Positions 1 to 8,491 of a DNA stretch of 64,000 bases are shown here, in pieces. Source of the stretch: Bacillota bacterium (lineage in GTDB: Bacteria > Bacillota > Clostridia > Lachnospirales > Anaerotignaceae); the NCBI GenBank assembly GCA_019422105.1, contig JAHZDZ010000003.1, forward strand, positions 1-64,000, given 5' to 3'. The notes below the pieces were generated by a model. It did no database searches, was not told where the DNA came from, and worked only from the letters and a program-made list of their open reading frames with translations. Both the position numbers and the translations under genes were made by a program. Position 1 is the stretch's first letter, and every line of letters starts with the position of its first letter.

Positions 1-489
1 AGCTTGCAGTATTGCTTCTGTGCAGCCTGTTTTCTCCGCTTTTATGGTATAATAACGATAAGTTTCAGCGAAGATACATAAACCTGCGGTTTATTCGTAC
101 ATTTGCTACGCAAATAGTCTGCACCCGAAACAATCTCTTGCAAGCATGCTTGCAGTATTGCTTCTGTGCAGTCTGCTTTCTCCGCTTTTATGGTATAATA
201 ACGATATGTTTCAGCGAAGATACATAAACCTGCGGTTTATTCGTACATTTGCTACGCAAATAGTCTGCACCCGAAACAATCTCTTGCAAGCATGCTTGCA
301 GTATTGCTTCTGTGCAGTCTGCTTTCTCCGCTTTTATGGTATAATATCCGCGAAAAAGCGGAGAGAAGCCGAAAAAGAAGCGGCCGGACTGCATAGCAGG
401 CAGCGAGTGATTTTTAAAGGCTTCAAGGAGCGACGCGACCGACAAAACCGAAGGTTTTGGAAGAACTCCGCGACAATTTATGGTATAAT
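1..489 (+). repeat. Tandem 146-bp repeat array with extended -10 motif
   Basis: The 12-mer TTATGGTATAAT recurs at 42-53, 188-199, 334-345 and 478-489, a spacing of 146, 146 and 144 bases. Units 54-199 and 200-345 (type I) are nearly identical; 1-53 is the end of another type I unit, so the array probably runs on upstream. Unit 346-489 (type II) is a different sequence ending in the same 12-mer. The motif contains TGGTATAAT, an extended -10 consensus. At the third copy, CTCCGCTTTT and AAAAGCGGAG flank it and could form a hairpin. A type I + type II pair recurs at 2549-2843. No credible protein is encoded; the open frames here only reflect the repeat. Confidence 0.9.
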
Positions 490-670
490 ATCTTCAAAGA
501 AACAAAGCGAAAGCAGTATAACGCAGGATAGACGGGGCAAATAAAATTTGCGGCGGATTATCTTTTTGCTCTACAGTGTATTTGGGAAAGAAAAAATAAA
601 CTTTATTTGAGTTTGCTTTAAGCCAGGGGCAAAATTATCAAAATAAACCTACAAGGGGAGGCGTATGACT

Positions 671-1066
671 ATGAATTGTCCGGTTTGCGGGGCACAGGTT
701 CAAAAGGGGCAAAAGTATTGTGAAAGCTGCGGCTTTCATTTGGAGAAGGGAAACGGCGGTGAAACGGTAAGTCCTGTACAGAAGGCAGGGGAAGACAAAC
801 ACTATGGGCGAAATTCCCTTATATTTGGCATATTGAGCATTGCTTTAAACTATTCTGCTTTTGGATCGCTTTTGGTCGCCGTTATCCTTATGCTTGCTGT
901 TATTATATGCAGTATTCTGGGCATCGTATTTTCAGCAAAGGGATGGAGAACAAAGGAGCGGGGCATGGCTGTTGGCGGTATGGTGTGCAGTATTCTGGGA
1001 ATTGTTATACTGGTAATATCCTTCTGTGTTTCATTTCTTGTGTCCTATATGGCGGCATTTTCGTGA
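671..1066 (+). CDS. Zinc-ribbon membrane protein, DUF4190-like
   Basis: Small membrane protein of unknown function. The N-terminus has a zinc ribbon with two CxxC knuckles (CPVC and CESC), then a polar linker, then two or three hydrophobic segments with the DUF4190-like pattern GIVFSAKGW...GMAVGGMVCSILGIV. An ATG at 665 is only 3 bases from the GGGGAGG ribosome binding site; the ATG at 671 is 9 bases away and starts directly on the ribbon, so I prefer 671. Three more zinc-ribbon membrane proteins lie at 3055-4751. Zinc-ribbon/DUF4190 proteins are common in Clostridia but uncharacterised; I assign only zinc binding and membrane location. Confidence 0.8.
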   Translation: MNCPVCGAQVQKGQKYCESCGFHLEKGNGGETVSPVQKAGEDKHYGRNSLIFGILSIALNYSAFGSLLVAVILMLAVIICSILGIVFSAKGWRTKERGMAVGGMVCSILGIVILVISFCVSFLVSYMAAFS

Positions 1067-1164
1067 TTAAGACTGTATTTTTATTCATTATGACAATTGT
1101 AAGCAAATAAAAAGTGTAGTAGAATATAAGCTGTTTTAAAATACATAATTTGGCGGTGTTTCCA

Positions 1165-1962
1165 TTGGACATTAGAAAAAGGTTTAAGGATTATAAAAGA
1201 ATTGTGGTGAAGGTAGGCACTTCTTCTCTCACTTACCCAAACGGTAGATTGAATCTACAGATGATTGACAGGCTGAGCTGGGTTTTAGGCGATTTGCGCA
1301 ATCAGGGCAGGGATGTAATATTGGTATCCTCCGGCGCCATAGGTGTTGGCTCTGTACGTCTTAATTTTGCTGAAAGGCCCCGGGAAACGAGAAAAAAACA
1401 GGCGGCGGCAGCGGTTGGTCAGGCAACTTTGATGCAGATATACCAGAATCTGTTTAACCAGTATAATCAAAAGGTGGCTCAAATTCTGCTGACGAAGGAT
1501 GATTTTAAGGAGGGCGAGAGGAAGAGCAATACCGTAAACACCCTGGAAACTCTTTTAGAGCTTGGTGTGATACCTATTATTAACGCCAATGATACCATAT
1601 CAACCTTTGAGATAGAATTCAGTGACAATGACAGTTTATCCGCCAGTGTGGCGTCCCTTCTGAAAAGTGATCTGCTGATTCTTCTGACGGATATTGATGC
1701 ACTGTATGACAGCGATCCCAAGGAAAATGAAAATGCGAAGAGGCTTTCCTATGTGGAGGAAGTGACAGAGGAAATACGCGCCATGGCGGGAGATGCGGGC
1801 AGTACCTTCAGTGTGGGAGGTATGGCGACAAAAATTGCGGCCGCGCAAAAGTGCAGAGAAGGAAATGTTGATATGGTAATTGCTGAGGGAAGTGACCCTT
1901 CTATTGTGGAAAAAATTGTGGATGGCGAGGATGTAGGAACTTGTTTCCACGGAAAGCTTTAA
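1165..1962 (+). CDS. proB: Glutamate 5-kinase (short form, no PUA domain)
   Basis: Phosphorylates L-glutamate to gamma-glutamyl phosphate, the first step of proline synthesis. The amino acid kinase fold is clear: IVVKVGTSSLT near the N-terminus, LVSSGAIGVG, the NANDT substrate segment, DNDSLSASVA, LLTDIDALYD, and the C-terminal GGMATKIAAA motif. At about 265 residues it lacks the C-terminal PUA domain of the Escherichia coli enzyme, as in many Firmicutes. The frame is open to a TTG at 1150, but the TTG at 1165 gives the family-typical MDIRKRFKDYKR start with GGCGGTG 6 bases before it. Its usual partner proA is 4 kb away (6035), separated by repeats and zinc-ribbon genes. Confidence 0.95.
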   Translation: MDIRKRFKDYKRIVVKVGTSSLTYPNGRLNLQMIDRLSWVLGDLRNQGRDVILVSSGAIGVGSVRLNFAERPRETRKKQAAAAVGQATLMQIYQNLFNQYNQKVAQILLTKDDFKEGERKSNTVNTLETLLELGVIPIINANDTISTFEIEFSDNDSLSASVASLLKSDLLILLTDIDALYDSDPKENENAKRLSYVEEVTEEIRAMAGDAGSTFSVGGMATKIAAAQKCREGNVDMVIAEGSDPSIVEKIVDGEDVGTCFHGKL

Positions 1963-1981
1963 GTGGTAAAAACAGTGCATT

Positions 1982-2012
1982 GCCCCCAGAGAAAGGCTCT
2001 GGGGCTTTTTTT
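1982..2012 (+). terminator. Rho-independent terminator after proB
   Basis: CCCCAGAG and CTCTGGGG form a GC-rich stem around a short AAAGG loop, followed by a run of T. It lies 20 bases after the proB stop. Confidence 0.85.
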
Positions 2013-2076
2013 CTGTGCGAAACGAAAGCTTTGTACAATGTTTATACTTGGAGAGAGGGAGAGTGTCTGAAATAGG

Positions 2077-2441
2077 AAGAAAATATTAATAATACTTGGC
2101 GGCGGTAGAGCCGGAGAGAATACGGAGCAGCTGACAGATGCCTTTCGGAAAGAAGCGGAGGATGCAGGACATCAAACGGATAAGATAATATCCGCTGATT
2201 TAATTGTATTTGCGTCACCGCTTTATTTTTGGATAATTTCCTCCCGGCTGAAGGCGTTTATTGAACGGTTTTACTGTATGGCGCAGGAGGATGCGAGCCG
2301 GCCTTTTGGACGGTATAAAAATATCCTGTCGGAGACTGTGCTCTGCTTATGACTTCTGCTGGACGGCCTCAGATTGGCAGGACAGATTATCTTTTGCAGG
2401 CATATGAATTTGGAAAATCCATCTATGGGGCAGAGCATTAA
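2077..2441 (+). pseudogene. Decayed flavodoxin/NADPH-dependent FMN reductase-family gene
   Basis: Reading from 2077 gives KKILIILGGGRAGENTEQL, then a jump to SADLIVFASPLYFW and SRLKAFIERFYCMA, ending at TGA 2350-2352. These are the flavin-binding N-terminal loop and the AD.IVFASPLYYW...LKAFIDRFY block of the flavodoxin-like FMN reductase family, but the ~50 residues normally between them (the C..C segment) are missing. After a frame change, LQAYEFGKSIYGAEH, typical of the family C-terminus, ends at TAA 2439-2441. With no start codon, an internal deletion, a stop and a frameshift, it is clearly a remnant. It lies between proB and the 2549-2843 repeat. Confidence 0.75.
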
Positions 2442-2548
2442 CATGCTTCGCCCTTTTTCTCATAGGGAGGAACAATCAGACTGAGGAGAAATCTTTCTGG
2501 ACGGTCTAAATGAAAAGTCTCGTTAATTGTAAAGAATAATTAAGAGTT

Positions 2549-2843
2549 TTATGGTATAATAACGATAAATTTCTAGGGAGATACTCATAAACCTGCGGTT
2601 TATTTGCTGCGCAAATAGTCTGCATCCGAAACAATCTCTTGCAAGCAAGCTTGCAGTATTGTTTCTGAGCAGCCTGCTTTCTCCGCTTTTATGGTATAAT
2701 ATCCGCAACAAGCGGAGAAAGGCCGCAAAGAAAGCTTTATGACCTCTTGCGGGCAAAGAAGCTTTCTTGAAAGGTCTTGAGGAGTGAAACGACCGAGAAA
2801 TGTGGAGCATTTCGAGGCTCTCCGCGTCAATTTATGGTATAAT
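2549..2843 (+). repeat. Second copy of the 146-bp family (type I + type II)
   Basis: TTATGGTATAAT occurs at 2549-2560, 2689-2700 and 2832-2843 (140- and 143-base periods). Unit 2561-2700 matches type I of the 1-345 array: ACCTGCGGTTTAT, AATAGTCTGCA, CGAAACAATCTCTTGCAAGC. Unit 2701-2843 matches type II. TTTCTCCGCTT before and AAGCGGAGAAA after the middle motif form an 11-bp perfect stem with the TATAAT in its loop. The order type I then type II is the same as at 1-489, so the pair looks like one composite element. Confidence 0.9.
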
Positions 2844-3054
2844 TTCAGCGGAGAAAGGCTTTTTGAGAAAGGGATGAGATAAGGAAATTTCAGCGGATGA
2901 AAACGACTGAGAAATACAGGTACTTACGGATGTTTTTCGTAAATTTATAAAATTGATAAAATAAATGAATGTTATATTTTGAATATACAAAAATGGTATA
3001 GGTACAGGCGGTAATCTGCGTGTCGGTTTGCGAAAAGAAAAGGGGGCGAAAAGG

Positions 3055-3867
3055 GTGTACTGTACAAAGTGCGGAAGGCTGATAACAGATGCGGGGAAGG
3101 GCTGTCTCTATTGTCAGGGCGCGGACATGGAATCGGCGAAGAAAAGTGGACAACATAATCCTTATGGGGAAAATCCATATGGATCTTCTCAAAGTCATGA
3201 TAAAGGCTGTGAAAATGCACCGGATAGAGAAAAAGCCACTGTTTCCGACAGGCGGCCTGCATCCTTGGCAAACTCTGTCAGCCGGAGTAAAGACGGTATG
3301 ACAAAAGGCGTTGTGGAATATGCGAAAAAGGCTGATGCCCGGACTATAGAAAGCGTACCGGTGAACCGCGGGCCATCCGCAGAGCGCCGTAAAGGGCGTA
3401 TAAAAAGGGTTAATGACGATTATTGGGCTCAGGGGAAAAATCATGAGGAGGACAGCTATAACAGCAGAACTTCTGTCAAAACCACCGCAGGAACTCTGGA
3501 CTACCGTGACGACAGGCAGACAGGGTATGCTTACCAAAGCGACTATGACAGGGACTGGAAGGAACAGCGGAAAAATGTCTGGCGGAATATGGGGAAAATG
3601 CTTTTGTTTTTGTTTCTTCTTTTGGTGCCATGGGGCACAGGTTTGTCGCTTCTGCTTGGAATTTTCTCTCTGCTGCCGGGGAAAAAAGACATGGTGGGTT
3701 ATGGACGGAAGCTTTTATCTTTTGTATCTGTCATATTGCTTCTGGATGTTCTTGTCCCTTACCATTTTTTAGTGTATCCTTATTATTATGGCTTTGAGAC
3801 CACGCTTTTGGCGAAGATAATGACAATACTGGAAAACATTGGACTGATGTTTTCGGGAATAGTATAA
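3055..3867 (+). CDS. Zinc-ribbon membrane protein with long polar linker
   Basis: Unknown function. The protein starts MYCTKCGRLI with a CxxC...CLYC zinc ribbon, continues with about 150 polar, charged residues of low complexity, and ends in two or three hydrophobic segments (LLFLFLLLVPWGTG..., LLSFVSVILLLDVLVP...). The frame is open from a TTG at 3028, but the GTG at 3055 has AAAAGGGGGCG 7 bases upstream and starts directly on the ribbon as in the neighbouring genes. It is first of three consecutive zinc-ribbon/membrane genes (gaps of 26 and 21 bases), probably one operon running into the DUF2085 gene and fthC. Confidence 0.75.
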   Translation: MYCTKCGRLITDAGKGCLYCQGADMESAKKSGQHNPYGENPYGSSQSHDKGCENAPDREKATVSDRRPASLANSVSRSKDGMTKGVVEYAKKADARTIESVPVNRGPSAERRKGRIKRVNDDYWAQGKNHEEDSYNSRTSVKTTAGTLDYRDDRQTGYAYQSDYDRDWKEQRKNVWRNMGKMLLFLFLLLVPWGTGLSLLLGIFSLLPGKKDMVGYGRKLLSFVSVILLLDVLVPYHFLVYPYYYGFETTLLAKIMTILENIGLMFSGIV

Positions 3868-3893
3868 GAAGATGAGGAGAAAGGAGGTATTCT

Positions 3894-4280
3894 ATGTATT
3901 GCAAAAAATGCGGCAGGTTTCTGGAGGATGCTTCTAAGGGATGTCCCATATGTGATGCAAAGGCAGATAATAACGGAAGTAACCGTCCGTCTTATCCGGA
4001 GACGGAGGCTGTGATGGGAAACGGCATGAAGGTAACGGTTGTGGCGGTGACGCTTCTGGTGCCGGTTGTTGGTCTTATATTTGGTTTTATAATGGCAATC
4101 GTATCTATGGGGCGTCCGGAAACGGATTACAGGTCGTTTGGAAAGGCCCTTCTGGTATTGTGTTTTATTATGTTGGGCGTCTATTTTATATGCTGTATTT
4201 TCGGCCTGCTGTTTTTTTATGCCATAGGAGATTCTGCGGAAAATTACTATTATTATGATACAATTTACCGTAATATATAA
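3894..4280 (+). CDS. Small zinc-ribbon membrane protein
   Basis: Unknown function. MYCKKCGRFLEDASKGCPIC is a textbook zinc ribbon with two CxxC pairs. After a short linker come two hydrophobic segments (VVAVTLLVPVVGLIFGFIMAI and LLVLCFIMLGVYFICCIFGLL). A tyrosine-rich tail (YYYYDTIY) ends the protein. The ribosome binding site AAAGGAGGT is 7 bases before the ATG. It follows the previous zinc-ribbon gene by 26 bases and resembles the next one in layout, so the three may have arisen by duplication. Confidence 0.8.
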   Translation: MYCKKCGRFLEDASKGCPICDAKADNNGSNRPSYPETEAVMGNGMKVTVVAVTLLVPVVGLIFGFIMAIVSMGRPETDYRSFGKALLVLCFIMLGVYFICCIFGLLFFYAIGDSAENYYYYDTIYRNI

Positions 4281-4301
4281 ACAGGGAGAGGAGATGGGAT
4301 T

Positions 4302-4751
4302 ATGAGCTATTGTCCAAACTGCGGCAGAAAAATTGACGATGAAAATGTGGGCTGTACAGTATGCGGCTATAAGCCTGTGATTGAAGGGGAAATTGTCAGG
4401 GAAGAAGTTAAGACGGATGGAACTGACTTCAATTCTGATAAAAATAGGGAAACAGATCCCGGGTACCGTGAGTCCTTTGAGACGGAAAGACGGGAAAGAT
4501 ATGAGCCTAAGGAGCAGGGAACGATTAGTACGCCGTTAAAGGTGATTATTGTGCTTTTAGTCTTATTTTTACCCTTTGGCGTAATCGGCGGTCTTATAGC
4601 CGGCATTGTGTTCATGGGCAAAGACAATATTCCCGACAGGAGCTTTGGAAAGATTCTTGTGATACTTTGTTCCATACTGATTGCGCTGTGGCTTATCTGT
4701 GTCTGCGCCAGCCTGTTTTTGGGAGTGAGCACCGGCCACTACTATTATTAA
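4302..4751 (+). CDS. Small zinc-ribbon membrane protein
   Basis: Unknown function. MSYCPNCGRKIDDENVGCTVCG is the zinc ribbon, followed by about 60 charged residues and two hydrophobic segments (VIIVLLVLFLPFGVIGGLIAGIVFMG and ILVILCSILIALWLICVCASLFLG). The end, STGHYYY, echoes the tyrosine-rich tail of the preceding protein. It is third in the run of zinc-ribbon genes and lies 15 bases before the DUF2085 gene. Confidence 0.8.
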   Translation: MSYCPNCGRKIDDENVGCTVCGYKPVIEGEIVREEVKTDGTDFNSDKNRETDPGYRESFETERRERYEPKEQGTISTPLKVIIVLLVLFLPFGVIGGLIAGIVFMGKDNIPDRSFGKILVILCSILIALWLICVCASLFLGVSTGHYYY

Positions 4752-4766
4752 AGGGCGGGCAGGGAT

Positions 4767-5408
4767 ATGCTGCATCAACTGTTTACCTTTATTGGAGGGG
4801 CTGTCTGCCACCAGCTGCCGGAGAGATCTATTATGGTCGGAGGAAAGCTTTTGCCCCTTTGCGCCAGATGTACAGGGATATATACAGGGATTTTCCTTTC
4901 TTTTGTTTGGATATGGTTTTCGGACAGAAAAAGAGGAAATCAAATTCCTCCAATGCCCGTTGTGGTTTTGCTGGCCCTTTCACTGGCGCCCTTTATGATA
5001 GATGGAGGCGCTTCCTATTTGGGATTGTGGAAAACCAACAATTTGATACGTATTTTGACGGGGATAAGCGCGGGATATGCTTTTCCGTATTTTTTCTTCT
5101 TAATTATGAATTATGATGTTTATGGCGACAACCGCGAACCTCTTGTAAAAAAGCCCCTCGAGGTTTTATGGCTTTTTTGCGCCGGAATTGTTTTTTCGGT
5201 GGCATCCTGGAGGGGACTGGGAAGCTATTATATAAATTCCTTTATTTTGGCGTCGGGCGTTTTTTTGATGTTCAGCGGGCTGCTTTCAGCGGTTTTGAAG
5301 GTGGCAAGCTCTTTTCCTAACCGAAAAATATATTGTATTTCCATGCCGTCTGCGGTATGCTTAATCTGTATTTTTTCAATGCTTTTTAAGGGAGGCACGG
5401 GCTTGTGA
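4767..5408 (+). CDS. DUF2085 membrane protein
   Basis: Uncharacterised integral membrane protein. The DUF2085 signature is plain: AVCHQLPERSIMVGG followed by LPLCARCTGIYTG. The Cys and His residues in these motifs suggest a metal or redox site, but no function is established. About six hydrophobic segments follow. The gene overlaps the next one (fthC) by 4 bases (5405-5408), showing translational coupling. Confidence 0.85.
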   Translation: MLHQLFTFIGGAVCHQLPERSIMVGGKLLPLCARCTGIYTGIFLSFVWIWFSDRKRGNQIPPMPVVVLLALSLAPFMIDGGASYLGLWKTNNLIRILTGISAGYAFPYFFFLIMNYDVYGDNREPLVKKPLEVLWLFCAGIVFSVASWRGLGSYYINSFILASGVFLMFSGLLSAVLKVASSFPNRKIYCISMPSAVCLICIFSMLFKGGTGL

Positions 5409-5965
5409 ATAAGGCGGATATCAGAAAAAAGTATTTAGCTCTCAGAAACAATATTCCAAAAGAGATCAGGGAAGCGAAGAGCAGGGCGATTGTGGAAAAA
5501 ATAGTTGGCCTTCCCCTTTATGAGGAGGCAGAATGGCTGTTTACTTTTATTAATATAGGCTCTGAGGCGGAAACCAGAGGATTGATAGAGAAGACTTGGT
5601 CGAAGGGGAAAAAAGTGGCGGTTCCCATTGCCGTCAAGGGCAGCAGGAAGATGTATTTTGTACCATTGTACGACTTTGACAGTCTTGTCAGAAAACCGTT
5701 TGGGGTGCTGGAGCCGGATGCTGATGAGACAATGGCGGTACTGCCCGGTGAAAACGATATATTTATTGTTCCGGGAGCTGTATTTGATATAAACAAAAAC
5801 CGTTTCGGCTATGGCGGCGGATATTACGACATCTATTTCAGCCAGACCAATGTAAAGCATAAAATTGGTGTGGCCTTTGAAATACAGATTGCCAGTGAGG
5901 CGCTTCCGATAGAGAAGCATGATTATCCACTTGATTGTATTATAACAGAGGAAAGAATTATATAA
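5405..5965 (+). CDS. 5-formyltetrahydrofolate cyclo-ligase
   Basis: Converts 5-formyl-THF to 5,10-methenyl-THF using ATP, a folate salvage step. The length (186 residues) is normal. Visible motifs are the N-terminal KADIRKKYLALRNNI, the substrate region FTFINIGSEAETRGLI, and the C-terminal signature VPGAVFDINKNRFGYGGGYYD. The GTG start overlaps the DUF2085 stop; GGGAGG at 5390-5395 serves as its ribosome binding site. Its position immediately before proA is common in Clostridia. Confidence 0.93.
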   Translation: MNKADIRKKYLALRNNIPKEIREAKSRAIVEKIVGLPLYEEAEWLFTFINIGSEAETRGLIEKTWSKGKKVAVPIAVKGSRKMYFVPLYDFDSLVRKPFGVLEPDADETMAVLPGENDIFIVPGAVFDINKNRFGYGGGYYDIYFSQTNVKHKIGVAFEIQIASEALPIEKHDYPLDCIITEERII

Positions 5966-6034
5966 GGCTTCGCGGTATGTGCGGGAGAGTTAGCGACGGC
6001 GGGAACAGTTCAGGAAAGGCAGGGAAGAATTCAA

Positions 6035-7282
6035 ATGACAGATTTAGTTGCAATGGGTAAAAAAGCGGTTGAGGCTTCAGTGATTCTTGGAGGGCTTGCA
6101 ACGCCGGAAAAAAACAGAATACTATTACAGTCGGCGCAGGCGCTTCTGGAAAACGGTGACGCGGTTTTGGAGGCGAATAAGCAGGATGTGGAGGCGGCAA
6201 GGGAAGCCGGCATCAGCGGTGCTTTTATAGATAGGCTGACATTAAATGATAAGCGGATAGAGTCAATGGCCTCGGGACTTCGGCAGGTTGCCGGCCTTAA
6301 CGACCCTGTCGGAGAGGTTATTTCTATGAAGACACTTGACAATGGACTTATCGTTGGTCAAAAAAGAGTACCGATGGGTGTTATCGGCATAATCTATGAG
6401 GCAAGGCCAAATGTGACGGCGGATGCCTATGGTTTATGTCTTAAAGCGGGCAGTTCGGTTATTCTCAGGGGCGGAAAGGAAGCTTTTTTTTCAAACCGTG
6501 CAATTGTATCTATTTTTCAGGAAACCCTTCAACGCTGCGGATATCCAAGAGATTTTGTACAGATGGTGGAGGACACCAGCAGAGAAACAGCGACAAAGAT
6601 GATGCGTATGAACGGATATATTGATGTGCTGATACCCAGAGGGGGCGCGGGCCTGATACAGTCTGTCGTGCAAAACTCTACAGTGCCTGTTATAGAAACG
6701 GGTGTGGGCAACTGCCATATCTTTGTAGATGAAAGTGCAAATCAGGAAAATGCCATAAACATTATACTCAATGCGAAAACGCAGAGACCGGGAGTTTGCA
6801 ATGCCTGTGAGAGTATATTGATTCATGAGAAAATAGCGAATGAGTTTTTGCCGAAGGTTGGAAAGGCGCTCAGCGACAGAGAGGTAGAAATAAGAGGAGA
6901 CAGCACGGTAACTTCTCTGGTGGAGGGAGCGCAGGCTGCCAATGAAGAGGATTGGGGCAGAGAATACCTGGATTTTATATTGTCCGCCAAAGTAGTAAGG
7001 GATGTGGATGAGGCGATTAACCATATCAGAAAATACGGTACAAAGCATTCGGAGGCAATCATTACCGAAAACTATACCAATGCCCAGAAATTTCTGGATA
7101 AGATTGATGCGGCGGCTGTTTATGTCAATGCTTCCACCCGTTTTACAGACGGCGAGGAGTTTGGTTTTGGTGCCGAAATAGGCATCAGCACACAAAAACT
7201 CCATGCGAGAGGCCCCATGGGGTTAAAGGAATTGACTACCACGAAATATATTATATACGGCAGCGGCCAAATAAGGCCGTAA
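6035..7282 (+). CDS. proA: Glutamate-5-semialdehyde dehydrogenase (gamma-glutamyl phosphate reductase)
   Basis: Reduces gamma-glutamyl phosphate to glutamate-5-semialdehyde with NADPH, the second step of proline synthesis. The length of 415 residues is typical. Motifs include GVIGIIYEARPNVTADAYGLCLKAG, LRGGKEAFFSN, PRGGAGLI, the catalytic cysteine in QRPGVCNACESILIH, and the C-terminal FGAEIGISTQKLHARGPMGLKELTT. AGGGAAGAATTCAA precedes the ATG. It is separated from proB by about 4 kb of other genes and repeats, an unusual split of the proBA pair. Confidence 0.97.
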   Translation: MTDLVAMGKKAVEASVILGGLATPEKNRILLQSAQALLENGDAVLEANKQDVEAAREAGISGAFIDRLTLNDKRIESMASGLRQVAGLNDPVGEVISMKTLDNGLIVGQKRVPMGVIGIIYEARPNVTADAYGLCLKAGSSVILRGGKEAFFSNRAIVSIFQETLQRCGYPRDFVQMVEDTSRETATKMMRMNGYIDVLIPRGGAGLIQSVVQNSTVPVIETGVGNCHIFVDESANQENAINIILNAKTQRPGVCNACESILIHEKIANEFLPKVGKALSDREVEIRGDSTVTSLVEGAQAANEEDWGREYLDFILSAKVVRDVDEAINHIRKYGTKHSEAIITENYTNAQKFLDKIDAAAVYVNASTRFTDGEEFGFGAEIGISTQKLHARGPMGLKELTTTKYIIYGSGQIRP

Positions 7283-7355
7283 CTTCTTTGTTCTTATGCC
7301 AGCTGACGCTAAAATCGATTAGAAGTAAAAACTGTATGACAATAATTCAGAATGT

Positions 7356-7394
7356 AAAGGCATCCTGCCAGTAAAGACAGGATGCCTTTTTAAA
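7356..7394. terminator. Bidirectional terminator between proA and the 7403 gene
   Basis: AAAGGCATCCTG and CAGGATGCCTTT form a 12-bp perfect stem with a 10-base loop, T-rich after it and A-containing before it. It lies between the ends of two convergent genes. Confidence 0.9.
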
Positions 7395-7402
7395 TAGAAT
7401 AA

Positions 7403-7885
7403 TCAATATAATTCCTTCGCGGACAGCTTCAGCAAACGAAGGTTTTGCATGGTATTGAAACGAATTTGAAAGGAATTTCCCTTTTGTGTATTATAAAGAA
7501 AAATACAGTTTTTCAATACATTTTTATTTTTGTCCAAAAGGAGAAGACGTATTTCATAGTAATCCGTCTGGCAATTTTTGTTTCTCGCGATAGTGCCGCG
7601 TATCGTCAAATAACTGTCTGAACCGGCATCTGAATCCCAACGGTAAGAGTATTCTGTGAAAGGGATCAGGGTACAAAAAAGTGTGTTTTCTTTTGGCACA
7701 CGGATATGGTTTAGCATGACACAGTTTTTTTTGGATGCGGGAAGGGGAATATTATACCGCTTCTGAAAGGGATAGCGAAATCCCGCAGCGAAAACGGTGA
7801 AGGCGAAAAAAAGCGGAAGCAATGATTTCAGTCGTTTCCACATATGATATTTTTTTTGATATTTGTCAGAAAAATATTTTTCCAT
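7403..7885 (-). CDS. Hypothetical single-pass membrane protein
   Basis: No family recognised. About 160 residues: a short positively charged N-terminus (MEKYFSDKYQKKYHMWKRLK), one hydrophobic segment (LLPLFFAFTVFAAGF), then a predicted extracytoplasmic domain rich in beta-type sequence with several Cys residues. An ATG five codons upstream exists (to 7900), but CGGGGG lies 6 bases before the ATG at 7885. It is divergent from the Xre regulator at 8059 and shares the 170-base region holding a dyad at 7938-7955, so the regulator may control it. Confidence 0.6.
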   Translation of the reverse strand: MEKYFSDKYQKKYHMWKRLKSLLPLFFAFTVFAAGFRYPFQKRYNIPLPASKKNCVMLNHIRVPKENTLFCTLIPFTEYSYRWDSDAGSDSYLTIRGTIARNKNCQTDYYEIRLLLLDKNKNVLKNCIFLYNTQKGNSFQIRFNTMQNLRLLKLSAKELY

Positions 7886-7937
7886 AGCAATCCCCCGCAT
7901 AGGACGTCAGCATCTTATAAAAGTCAATGGAGCATTT

Positions 7938-7955
7938 ACTTTATTGCAGTAAAGT
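7938..7955. promoter_or_regulatory. Possible operator dyad in the divergent promoter region
   Basis: ACTTTA-TTGCAG-TAAAGT is a perfect 6-bp inverted repeat with a 6-base spacer, between the divergent membrane protein and Xre-type regulator. Such dyads commonly bind the adjacent Xre repressor; binding here is inferred. Confidence 0.35.
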
Positions 7956-8058
7956 CTGATATCAGTGTAGCATTTACATGTATATTTGTCAATTATAAAC
8001 ATCATAATGATAATTAAATATCTTGATGATTAGTTTATTCTATGATAGAGGTGATCAT

Positions 8059-8352
8059 ATGATATACGACCGTATCAGGCTTCTCAGGGAAGGAAATAAT
8101 ATGACCCAGTCGGATTTGGCAAAGTGCCTTGGAATTACCAGATCAAGTGTAAATGCCTGGGAAATGGGCATATCGGTACCGTCTACACAGTATATCGTGG
8201 AGTTGGCGGGCATATTTAAAATATCGACGGATTATCTTTTGGGGCTGAGGGAATCGCCTACTATGGATATTTCGGGATTAACGGAGAAGGATATTGCGAT
8301 TGTGTACGCTTTGGTGACGCATTTGCGCTCCCTAAACAGGCAAGAGTGTTAG
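8059..8352 (+). CDS. Xre-family helix-turn-helix transcriptional regulator
   Basis: Small DNA-binding regulator. The HTH_3 (Cro/CI) domain covers roughly residues 4-60: IRLLREGNNMTQSDLAKCLGITRSSVNAWEMGISVPSTQ, then the typical LAGIFKISTDYLLGL. A short C-terminal tail has no recognisable ligand or protease domain. The frame is open from 8023, but AGAGGTGAT stands just before the ATG at 8059. Divergent from the 7403 gene; it ends before a bidirectional terminator shared with the D-aminoacylase at 8550. Confidence 0.88.
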   Translation: MIYDRIRLLREGNNMTQSDLAKCLGITRSSVNAWEMGISVPSTQYIVELAGIFKISTDYLLGLRESPTMDISGLTEKDIAIVYALVTHLRSLNRQEC

Positions 8353-8491
8353 CGACATCAACCGGCATAGATAGTTTTCGCCGGCTCAGACAAAGTATAT
8401 CCTACCGTGAAAGGTTTGAGATTTTAAAAGCGCAGCGGGAATGTAAGCAGGATAAGCGAAGAGATAGTTTTTGGGGAAGGGAAGTAAAATG

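Noticed and set aside
1..489. CRISPR-like array
   Set aside because: The 146-base period consists of near-identical whole units, not short repeats with unique spacers, and no cas gene is present.
12..544. Open frames across the left repeat array, on both strands
   Set aside because: They simply translate the 146-bp repeat, lack proper ribosome binding sites and match frames in the 2549-2843 copy.
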